Source: an uncultured Vampirovibrio sp. (GTDB lineage: Bacteria; Cyanobacteriota; Vampirovibrionia; Gastranaerophilales; Gastranaerophilaceae). From it: 43,272 nt of DNA. Position 1 is the first letter of the stretch. Every line of letters begins with the position of its first letter. Below are positions 7,940 to 15,180 of this stretch, one piece after another. The notes beneath the pieces were generated by a model, which was given only the letters and a program-made list of their open reading frames with translations, did not search any database and was not told the DNA's origin. The position numbers and the translations under genes were made by a program. The DNA lies in the NCBI GenBank assembly GCA_910583725.1, contig CAJTXZ010000022.1:1-43272 (forward strand), written 5' to 3'.

Positions 7940-9466
7940 ATGACGGGACAAACTATTTCTGCGAGTGAAATTTCAAACATAATAAGGACAAAGATAGAAA
8001 ATTACAACAGCGGCCTTGAAGTTTCAAATACCGGTACTGTAATTGAAGTAGGGGATGGCATTTCAAGGGTTTTTGGCCTTAAGAATGTTATGTCATCAGA
8101 GCTTGTTGAGTTTGACGACGGCAAAGGCACGCTCGGTATTGCTTTAAACCTTGAAGAAGACAACGTGGGCGTTGTTATTCTTGGAGATTATACGCAAATT
8201 AAAGAAGGCATGGCGGTTAAAACGACAGGAAGGATTGCTTCTGTGCCTGTGGGCGATGCTCTTGTTGGAAGAATAGTTGACCCAACAGGAATGCCTTTGG
8301 ATGGTAAGGGAGAGATTAGAACAGATAAAACCCGCCCCATTGAAAGGATTGCACCTGGTATTATTTCAAGAAAATCAGTACATCAGCCTCTGCAGACAGG
8401 TTTAACTGCTATCGATGCACTGACGCCTATAGGAAGAGGCCAAAGAGAACTTATAATTGGTGACAGACAAACAGGAAAGACTGCGATTGCGCTTGATACC
8501 ATAATTAACCAAAAAAATGAAGATGTAATTTGCATATATGTTGCAATTGGCCAGAAAAAATCCACTGTGGCCCAGCTTGCAAAAACTCTTGAAGAGCACG
8601 GTGCAATGGATTATACGATCATTGTGTCTGCTTCTGCGGATGAATCTGCCCCGCTACAATATGTTGCACCCTATGCAGGGTGTGCTATGGCGGAAGAATT
8701 CTTAGAGCAGGGCCGGCATGCACTTATAATCTATGATGATTTAACAAAACATGCACAGGCATATCGCTCTATGAGCTTGCTTTTAAAAAGGCCGTCAGGC
8801 AGAGAAGCATATCCCGGGGATGTTTTCTATCTTCATTCAAGGCTTTTAGAGAGGGCTTGTAAATTATCGGATGAGCTTGGTGGCGGCTCTATAACTGCTC
8901 TTCCTATTATTGAAACACAGGCAGGAGACGTTTCTGCGTATATTCCGACTAATGTAATTTCAATTACTGACGGACAGATATTTTTGGAGTCAAATTTGTT
9001 TAATGCAGGGCAAAGACCTGCTATAAATGCCGGTATATCAGTGTCAAGGGTTGGCGGTGCAGCGCAGACAAAAGGTATTAAGCAGGTTGCAGGACAATTA
9101 AGGCTTGATTTAGCGCAATATAGAGAGCTTGAAGCTTTTGCGCAGTTTGCATCCGATCTTGATGCTGCAACAAAGGCGCAGCTTTTGAAGGGAGAAAAAT
9201 TAACACAGATTTTAATTCAGCCTCAGTATAAGCCATTAAGTGCTGCAAAACAGGTTTCAATATTATTTGCAGGAAATGAAGGTTTTCTTGATGATGTCGA
9301 AAATGCAAAAATTCAGGATTATAAGGAACAATGGTTTGAATATTTTTCATCAAACCTAACTGAACTTGAAAACAAGCTAAATGCCGGTGCAAAGCTTGAA
9401 GATGAAGATAAGAAACAATTGTGTGAACATCTTAAAATCTTTACGGATACAATTTTTAAGAAATAA
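7940..9466 (+). CDS. atpA: ATP synthase F1 subunit alpha
   Basis: The 508-residue protein has an N-terminal beta-barrel (VIEVGDGISRVFGL), a Walker A GDRQTGKT beginning at about G174, IYVAIGQKKSTVA, the Walker B region ALIIYDDL, and the conserved ISVSRVGG with the arginine that contacts the catalytic site. Alpha is the regulatory, non-catalytic nucleotide-binding subunit. The beta subunit is not in this window; the operon continues directly to gamma. Confidence 0.97.
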   Translation: MTGQTISASEISNIIRTKIENYNSGLEVSNTGTVIEVGDGISRVFGLKNVMSSELVEFDDGKGTLGIALNLEEDNVGVVILGDYTQIKEGMAVKTTGRIASVPVGDALVGRIVDPTGMPLDGKGEIRTDKTRPIERIAPGIISRKSVHQPLQTGLTAIDALTPIGRGQRELIIGDRQTGKTAIALDTIINQKNEDVICIYVAIGQKKSTVAQLAKTLEEHGAMDYTIIVSASADESAPLQYVAPYAGCAMAEEFLEQGRHALIIYDDLTKHAQAYRSMSLLLKRPSGREAYPGDVFYLHSRLLERACKLSDELGGGSITALPIIETQAGDVSAYIPTNVISITDGQIFLESNLFNAGQRPAINAGISVSRVGGAAQTKGIKQVAGQLRLDLAQYRELEAFAQFASDLDAATKAQLLKGEKLTQILIQPQYKPLSAAKQVSILFAGNEGFLDDVENAKIQDYKEQWFEYFSSNLTELENKLNAGAKLEDEDKKQLCEHLKIFTDTIFKK

Positions 9467-9505
9467 CGATTAAACTATATGTAAAGATGAATACGGGCTA
9501 AATAA

Positions 9506-10498
9506 ATGGCGAATTTAAGAAATATAAAAGATAGAATATCAAGTATTAAAAATACCCAGAAGATAACAAGGGCAATGAAGATGGTTGCTGCGGCAAAGGT
9601 TAAAAAGGCCGAGGCTATGGTAAAAATGTCCCGCCCGTTTACGTATGAACTTTTTAGAATGTTCATTAAAATTTATGATGAAATTGGTAAGACAAAGTTT
9701 GAAGACATTAAGACAAAAAGTGCCCTTGAAAATTATCCCGCATTATTAAATGCCAGAACAATTGATACTGTGGCACTTGTTGTGATTTCTTCAAACAAAG
9801 GGCTTGCAGGCGCATACAGTGCAAACATTGTAAGGTTTACGATAAATCGCATAAAAGAGCTGAATTTTGAGAATAAAAAGGTTGTATTGTATCTTGTGGG
9901 GCAGAAAACCATTGCGCCGATTAAGAATGCACAAAAAAATCTTGATTTTGAGATAAAGGAAATTTATACAGGCATTTTGGATGATTTAAATGTCAGCTCT
10001 GCAAGGATTGTGGCCGAAGATTTAGCTGAAGATTATGTGGCTGACAGGGTTGATAAGATTGAACTTATAACAACAAGATATATTAATACTATGACCTATA
10101 AGGTTGAAGAATGGACGCTTTTGCCGGCACTTACCCCAAAAGAAGGAGCAGAGGCTGCAAAGGCTATGCGGCTTAAAAAATTTCACAGGGATGAATTTGA
10201 TAAAGAACACAATGTTGAGTATGAACATAATGTAAAAATTGACTCTATAATGGAGTTTTTGCCTTGTGCAGAGTGCGTTTTGCAGAAGGTTGTTCCCATG
10301 TATTTAACGAATGTTATATATCAGACTATGCTTGAAGCGCAGGCTAGCGAATTATCATCAAGGATGACTGCAATGAGCGCTGCTACGAAGAATGCAGAGG
10401 ATATGATAAATACATTAACTGTTCAGTATAATAAAGTGCGCCAGGAAGGTATAACACAGGAAATAACAGAAGTTATCGGCGCAAGTGTAAGCAAATAA
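9506..10498 (+). CDS. atpG: ATP synthase F1 subunit gamma, long cyanobacterial-like form
   Basis: Gamma is the central rotor shaft. The N-terminal helix (NIKDRISSIKNTQKITRAMK) and C-terminal helix (ASELSSRMTAMSAATKNA) are typical. At 330 residues it is longer than the roughly 285-residue form of most bacteria. The extra length falls in the central region (about 205-250), where cyanobacterial and chloroplast gammas have their insertion. A CxxC pair (C254, C257) in FLPCAECVL is unusual. It is the last gene of the operon; atpD and atpC (beta, epsilon) do not follow, as in cyanobacteria. Confidence 0.95.
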   Translation: MANLRNIKDRISSIKNTQKITRAMKMVAAAKVKKAEAMVKMSRPFTYELFRMFIKIYDEIGKTKFEDIKTKSALENYPALLNARTIDTVALVVISSNKGLAGAYSANIVRFTINRIKELNFENKKVVLYLVGQKTIAPIKNAQKNLDFEIKEIYTGILDDLNVSSARIVAEDLAEDYVADRVDKIELITTRYINTMTYKVEEWTLLPALTPKEGAEAAKAMRLKKFHRDEFDKEHNVEYEHNVKIDSIMEFLPCAECVLQKVVPMYLTNVIYQTMLEAQASELSSRMTAMSAATKNAEDMINTLTVQYNKVRQEGITQEITEVIGASVSK

Positions 10499-10552
10499 GG
10501 TTTTTGTAATTAAATATGTTTATAATTGTTAATTATACTGTTTGTTTAAACG

Positions 10553-10762
10553 CTAGCTATTATATAATCCGGATTTAGGATTTTTCGTTATTTGTTTATT
10601 ACAATTGGGGCAATGCCAGTTGTCATCCTCTAAATCCTGCCGATTTATGTATGTATTGCAATTCGGGCAAAGAATACAATTTTCATCCGAAATTATTTGA
10701 GTGAATTCTTCATCACTCATCTTGCCTGTTAAAAATTTTTTTATATTATCTAAAAATTTCAT
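10553..10762 (-). CDS. Small zinc-ribbon protein
   Basis: The 69-residue protein has an N-terminal helical part (MKFLDNIKKFLTGKMSDEEF) and a C-terminal zinc ribbon with two CPNC knuckles about 19 residues apart; another Cys in CILCPNC lies close to the first. A four-cysteine zinc site is likely. No catalytic motif was seen. It converges on atpG and is followed upstream by another small minus-strand gene. Its function is unknown; nucleic-acid or protein binding is a guess from the fold. Confidence 0.7.
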   Translation of the reverse strand: MKFLDNIKKFLTGKMSDEEFTQIISDENCILCPNCNTYINRQDLEDDNWHCPNCNKQITKNPKSGLYNS

Positions 10763-10801
10763 AATTCAAAACTTCTGTTTTAAATTTATTATAGCAGAAT
10801 T

Positions 10802-11020
10802 TTAGTCTGTTTTATCATCCAAAATCTTTGCGATTTTACTTTGCTTTCGTCTGATTGAATTTGCTTTTTCAAGAAGTATTTCAATTAGCATAATGGCTTC
10901 GTATGGGCTGTTTTTGTCTGAAAGTTCTTTTGATAGAATATTTAGAATGGTTTCTATTTGTTTTATTTCGTCAATACTTTTTAGGGCTATAAGGCTTATT
11001 TTTTCAGCGTTTTCTATCAT
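10802..11020 (-). CDS. Small helical hypothetical protein
   Basis: The 72-residue protein is rich in Glu, Lys, Ile and Leu and is predicted almost entirely helical, with heptad-like spacing (IDEIKQIETILNILSKEL). A ribosome site AAGGA lies before the ATG. No Cys, signal peptide or membrane segment was seen. It may be cotranscribed with the zinc-ribbon gene 39 bp downstream. I do not recognise the family. Confidence 0.6.
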   Translation of the reverse strand: MIENAEKISLIALKSIDEIKQIETILNILSKELSDKNSPYEAIMLIEILLEKANSIRRKQSKIAKILDDKTD

Positions 11021-11191
11021 GAAATCCTTTTTTCTTCAATTCAGACTAAATTTTGTTTTAGGTGCAAGGAAAACATTAGCCGGGATTGTAATGTTTAATA
11101 CTTAACAACCTTTTTTTCTTTATAACAAACTAATGGTTGTATAATAAAACATTTTTTACTATTTGTCAAATGTATAATAATATTTTTAATT

Positions 11192-11422
11192 ATGAAACTG
11201 GATGCAAATTCCCTTATAAGAGTGCTTTTAACTAAGAGATGTCTGACTGTAACAAAACTGGCAGAAATGATTAGCAAAAAAACAGGGAGAAAAATGTCTC
11301 AGCAGAATCTCTCTAAAAAACTTCTGCGCGGGAGCGTTAAATACGACGAAATGCTTGAAATAGCTGAAATTTTAGGCTTTGAAATCAAGGTTGATGAAAT
11401 TAAGGATTGGAAGAGAGGTTGA
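11192..11422 (+). CDS. Small HTH DNA-binding protein
   Basis: The 76-residue protein is nearly all one helix-turn-helix domain. VTKLAEMISKKTGRKMSQQNLSKKL forms a likely HTH pair, with QNLSKKL as recognition helix, followed by DEMLEIAEILGFEI. It is a paralogue of the minus-strand protein at 40614-40913 (shared TKLAE, NLS(R/K)KL and I/LG(F/Y). pattern). No ribosome site is visible. TATAAT at 11173-11178 is only 13 bases from the ATG, so the mRNA may be almost leaderless. A short palindrome ATTTGtCAAAT (11161-11171) overlaps the promoter and could be an autoregulatory site. Confidence 0.75.
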   Translation: MKLDANSLIRVLLTKRCLTVTKLAEMISKKTGRKMSQQNLSKKLLRGSVKYDEMLEIAEILGFEIKVDEIKDWKRG

Positions 11423-11489
11423 ATATAAAGCCAAAAAGCTGCAAACACACTGAAAGTGCTGCAGCAGCTATATGCAGGGATTCAACCCC

Positions 11490-12221
11490 TTAAAAAAACC
11501 TTGAAAAGACTTTGTAGTAAAGGAATATTGAGCACAATATTAAAATTATGCCTGAGAGTTTAAGTAAAATTTCACTGGCGGATGAGAATTTGCGCATATT
11601 TTTTAAGAAAGATGCGGAAACGCCCACTAATATTATGATTAGGCCTTGCCCCAGTGCAAACAAGAATAACATTAATGCAGCATAAACCATATTCTGTGAA
11701 AGCGTTGCAAAGCCCATAATCCCTGCAAGAATTGGGGTTGAGCAGGGCGTTGCAGCCAGTGCAAAGAGTGCACCTATGATGAACGGGTATAAAAACAGGC
11801 TTTGCCCGTTTGATTTTGGCATTTTTTTAATGATGACGGGCATTTGCAATTCTAAAATACCAATAAGATTTAAGCCCATAACGAGGATAAGGGAAGCTAT
11901 AATTAATACCCAATATTGACCGCCTATTGAGGCAAAAACTTTGCCTGTAAGGGCGCAGACAATTCCTATTATTGTTAACACGACAGAAAGGCCAAGCACA
12001 AAAAATAACATCTGCAGGAATGTTTTAAGGTGGGCTGAAAGCTTGCTATTATTCTCGGTTTCGCCATATCCGCCGACGTATGCTGCAATTATAGGCAATA
12101 CTGCAAGAGAGCAGGGGCTTAAAGATGCTATTACGCCTCCAAGGAAGGCTATTAAGAGGAACAGAAATGAAAATTCCCCTGTTTGTATTCTCATTGATAA
12201 TTCTTTGATAAATTCTTCCAT
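11490..12221 (-). CDS. ccdA: CcdA/DsbD-type membrane thiol reductant transporter
   Basis: The 243-residue protein has about six membrane helices. Two conserved cysteines lie in ASLSPCSLAVLP (C37) and AATPCSTPIL (C160). Proteins of this family pass electrons from cytoplasmic thioredoxin across the membrane to extracytoplasmic thiol proteins. The start at 12221 has AGGAAAAC before it; an upstream in-frame start (12326) adds a long non-hydrophobic extension and is less likely. The gene follows a membrane-anchored thioredoxin-like protein, its probable electron acceptor, with a terminator-like hairpin between them. Confidence 0.88.
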   Translation of the reverse strand: MEEFIKELSMRIQTGEFSFLFLLIAFLGGVIASLSPCSLAVLPIIAAYVGGYGETENNSKLSAHLKTFLQMLFFVLGLSVVLTIIGIVCALTGKVFASIGGQYWVLIIASLILVMGLNLIGILELQMPVIIKKMPKSNGQSLFLYPFIIGALFALAATPCSTPILAGIMGFATLSQNMVYAALMLFLFALGQGLIIILVGVSASFLKNMRKFSSASEILLKLSGIILILCSIFLYYKVFSRFF

Positions 12222-12363
12222 TTTTATGTTTTCCTGTGAAATGTAGATTTTATACAGCTTTTGCCTTATGTGATATCTTAAAATGCTTGATTTTTGGCGT
12301 TTTTTGTGTTGCATTGCCAGAAACAACGGTATATCAGGACTTTAAAGAAATTTGAATTTTAAA

Positions 12364-12412
12364 ATGCCGCCCGATGTACCTTAAAATTAAGGCTGCGGGC
12401 GGCAAAGTTTTT
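12364..12412 (-). terminator. Strong hairpin between the thioredoxin-like gene and ccdA
   Basis: GCCGCCCG (12366-12373) pairs with CGGGCGGC (12396-12403), with an inner CCTTAA/TTAAGG stem. T-rich sequence follows in both directions (ATTTTAAAAT on minus). It probably ends or attenuates the thioredoxin-like transcript before ccdA. Confidence 0.7.
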
Positions 12413-12824
12413 ATTTAATGTTGTTAAGGCTTGTTCTGATTTCTTCTTCAGATAATATGCCTTCTGTTTTTTGGATAATTTTACCGTCTTTGCTTAAGAA
12501 AATTAATGTAGGTACAACGGTCACTTTGTAATCTTTTACTTTGGCGGCACTTTCTTTTGAGCCGTCTGAAACGTTGATTTCTTCAAAGGTTACGGCATCT
12601 TTGTAATCAGGAACTATGCCCACAAGTGTTTTTGAGATTTTTTTGCAGTCAGAGCACATCGGGGATGAGAATTTTAACATCTTTGGCTTTGTTGTTATTT
12701 GTGTTACAGGATAAGATGCCTCATATGCCTCTTTTGCAACGCTTTTGTTTGCATTTGTTTCAAGCCAGGCAAAAACCCCAAGCGGAATTACAAATATCAA
12801 TAGTACAATAATCCAGTTTTTCAT
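12411..12824 (-). CDS. Membrane-anchored thioredoxin-like protein
   Basis: The 137-residue protein has an N-terminal hydrophobic anchor (IIVLLIFVIPLGVFAW) and an extracytoplasmic thioredoxin fold. The active site is CSDC (C57-C60) and the cis-proline is in VTVVPTLIFL. The start at 12824 is preferred because GAGG lies nine bases ahead; an upstream ATG at 12839 has no ribosome site. With ccdA downstream it likely forms a thiol-reducing pair outside the membrane, for example in cytochrome c or disulfide maintenance. The substrate is unknown. Confidence 0.82.
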   Translation of the reverse strand: MKNWIIVLLIFVIPLGVFAWLETNANKSVAKEAYEASYPVTQITTKPKMLKFSSPMCSDCKKISKTLVGIVPDYKDAVTFEEINVSDGSKESAAKVKDYKVTVVPTLIFLSKDGKIIQKTEGILSEEEIRTSLNNIK

Positions 12825-12910
12825 AAATTTTTTCCTCATTCAATTATCTTGAAAGCATTATAAACAATTTCAAAATTTCCGGTATTCCCCTGCTTTCCTA
12901 TAAATAAAGC

Positions 12911-14440
12911 CTATATTTGCGTTGTTATGTATCCTCTAAACTGCAGCGCCTGTGCCAGGTGCGAAACATTGATTTCATTGCCGTTGTCAAGGTCTGCAAT
13001 TGTTCTTGAAATTTTTAGAATCCTGTCAAAGCCTCTGCCTGAAAGGTTGAAAGATTTTGCCGCATTCTTTAACATGGCCTTTACTTCCGGGCTTATTTTA
13101 CAGTATTTTCTTATTAATTTTGGGTTTAGTTCTGAATTTGTGAAGATTCCGTCGTCTTTGTATCTGATTAGCTGTAATTCTCTTGCCTTTGCAACCCTTT
13201 TTCTTATTTCAACAGAAGATTCTGCCTCAATATTTTGTTCTAATAATTCATCCTCATCAAGCCTTGCGACATCAATGTGGATGTCAATCCTATCAAGAAG
13301 CGGGCCTGAGAGTTTTGCTCTGTATCTGTTGATTTGAAAATCAGTGCATTTACATTCTATTTTTTTATCCCCGAGATAGCCGCACGGACAGGGGTTCATC
13401 GCCCCAAGAAGGATAAAATTTGCAGGATATTTAATGCTCATTTGTGCCCTTGAAATAGTTACTTCGCCTTCTTCAACGGGCTGTCTTAAGACTTCAAGCA
13501 CTGCCCTTGGGAATTCAGGCATTTCATCCAAAAATAATACACCTCTGTGTGCAAGTGTTATCTCACCCGGTTTTGGGTTTGAGCCGCCCCCTATAATGCC
13601 TACAGCAGAGGCGCTGTGGTGTGGTGCTCTTATGGGACGTTCCGATATTAAGGGGTTATTGTGGTCTAAAAGTCCTGCGATTGAATAAATTTTTGTTATT
13701 TCAATGGCTTCATCCTTTGTTAAGGGAGGTAAAATTGACGGGAAAGCCTTGGCAAGAAGGGTTTTGCCGGAGCCCGGGCTTCCTGCCATAAGTACATTAT
13801 GTGCGCCTGCTGCCGCTATTTCAAGAGCGCGTTTTGCAAATTTTTGGCCCTTAATATACTTAAAATCCGCCTGATATTCTTTATCAGATTTTATAAAGTC
13901 ATCAATTTCCTGCTTAATTGAAGGCAATGACTCATTGTCATTCAGGTGCATCACCACTTCATTCAGGTTTTTTGCACCCAAAACCTGAATATTATCTGCA
14001 AAACTTGCTTCCTTTAAGTTTTCAAAGGGGATTATCACCTTTTTTATGCCCAGATTTTTAAGCCCAAAAACGATTGGGAGTATGCCATAAACAGGTTTTA
14101 TTGTGCCATCAAGAGATAATTCACCAAGAAAAGCGGTGTTTTTAGGTTCATCCCTTATAATCCCTTCTTTTGCAAGGATTCCTACAGCCATTGCTAAATC
14201 ATAGGCAGCACCTTCTTTTTTTAAATCTGCTGGTGCAAGGTTTATAATAACCTTTGTTTTTGGAAATTCAAAGGAGGAGTTTTTGATTGCAAGTTTCAGC
14301 CTTTCTTTTGCTTCTGCAATGGCTGCATCTCCAAGGCCAATTATCACAACCTGCGGAAGTGAATTTGCAATATCAACCTCTACCTCTATTTTAAATACAT
14401 CAAGCCCTATTGTTGCGGCACTTAAGATTTTAACTACCAT
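12911..14440 (-). CDS. comM: ComM/YifB family AAA+ ATPase (Mg-chelatase-like)
   Basis: The 509-residue protein has the typical N-terminal domain (NSLPQVVIIGLGDAAIAEAK), a Walker A GSPGSGKT (220-227), LFLDEMPEF (Walker B), a cysteine cluster CPCGY...CKC and a C-terminal helical lid. ComM is a hexameric helicase that helps branch migration of incoming DNA during natural transformation in Vibrio and Haemophilus. Whether this organism is transformable is unknown. The gene starts six bases after the upstream membrane protein gene, so the two form an operon. Confidence 0.92.
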   Translation of the reverse strand: MVVKILSAATIGLDVFKIEVEVDIANSLPQVVIIGLGDAAIAEAKERLKLAIKNSSFEFPKTKVIINLAPADLKKEGAAYDLAMAVGILAKEGIIRDEPKNTAFLGELSLDGTIKPVYGILPIVFGLKNLGIKKVIIPFENLKEASFADNIQVLGAKNLNEVVMHLNDNESLPSIKQEIDDFIKSDKEYQADFKYIKGQKFAKRALEIAAAGAHNVLMAGSPGSGKTLLAKAFPSILPPLTKDEAIEITKIYSIAGLLDHNNPLISERPIRAPHHSASAVGIIGGGSNPKPGEITLAHRGVLFLDEMPEFPRAVLEVLRQPVEEGEVTISRAQMSIKYPANFILLGAMNPCPCGYLGDKKIECKCTDFQINRYRAKLSGPLLDRIDIHIDVARLDEDELLEQNIEAESSVEIRKRVAKARELQLIRYKDDGIFTNSELNPKLIRKYCKISPEVKAMLKNAAKSFNLSGRGFDRILKISRTIADLDNGNEINVSHLAQALQFRGYITTQI

Positions 14441-14446
14441 CGGATT

Positions 14447-15118
14447 TTAATTTATCCCTATAAAGCTTATTGATTTAATTAAATTTTCTGTGGCATTAAA
14501 GTTGTAATTGCCTGATAATTTCGCTGATAGCACCACCTTTGTTGTGGTATCTTCCTTGTTTTTTTGTATGGCTTTGCCTATTTTTGCAACAATGCCATCA
14601 TCTGCATTTTTTGTATTATAGGCGGCAATTGTTCCAGAGACCTTTAAAAGCGGGAATATGTTTAATTTTGCCGTGAAATTTACGTATGGAACAATCTTTC
14701 CTTTTGCAAGCACTGTCCCTCTTTGGGTGATTTCAATGTCTTTTAGTCTTACAGGGGAATTTTTTATTGTATCCATAAGCTGGTAAAGTTTGAGGTCGAT
14801 TTTTGTACTGTAAAAATCAGCCTGGTTAAGGGTTGTGGTGTCGCCTATGTCTATTATGCTGATTTTTTGGCCTGTCGGGATGTGGGTTACAAGGATTTTT
14901 CTGTATTTTCCTATAGTTATTGCTCTTTGGAATTTGTAATCTTCTGAAACATAACCGAGGTTACCAAAATCTTTTTCCTCCTGAATCAGGACTTCTCTTG
15001 GGGGGCTTGTGTAGCCGTCAATTTTTTCTTTGATGAAGCCCGGGCCGTCAAAATAGAAGAATCCTGCTATGACAAGGATTATAACCAGTAAACGAAAAAT
15101 TCCTTTTAAACAGCCCAT
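14447..15118 (-). CDS. Membrane-anchored hypothetical protein
   Basis: The 223-residue protein has one N-terminal membrane helix (about 7-24, FRLLVIILVIAGFFYF). The remainder is extracytoplasmic and predicted beta-rich, with repeated patterns such as KISIIDIGDTTTLNQADFYS and AKLNIFPLLKVSGTIAAYN. This resembles LolA/AsmA-like or lipid-binding beta sheets, but I cannot assign a family. It lies six bases upstream of comM and is divergent from mutS. Confidence 0.65.
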   Translation of the reverse strand: MGCLKGIFRLLVIILVIAGFFYFDGPGFIKEKIDGYTSPPREVLIQEEKDFGNLGYVSEDYKFQRAITIGKYRKILVTHIPTGQKISIIDIGDTTTLNQADFYSTKIDLKLYQLMDTIKNSPVRLKDIEITQRGTVLAKGKIVPYVNFTAKLNIFPLLKVSGTIAAYNTKNADDGIVAKIGKAIQKNKEDTTTKVVLSAKLSGNYNFNATENLIKSISFIGIN

Positions 15119-15180
15119 AAATTCCTCCTATTTGTTAACGATTTTGCCAAGTCGGTCATATTTATTTTATTATAAAATTT

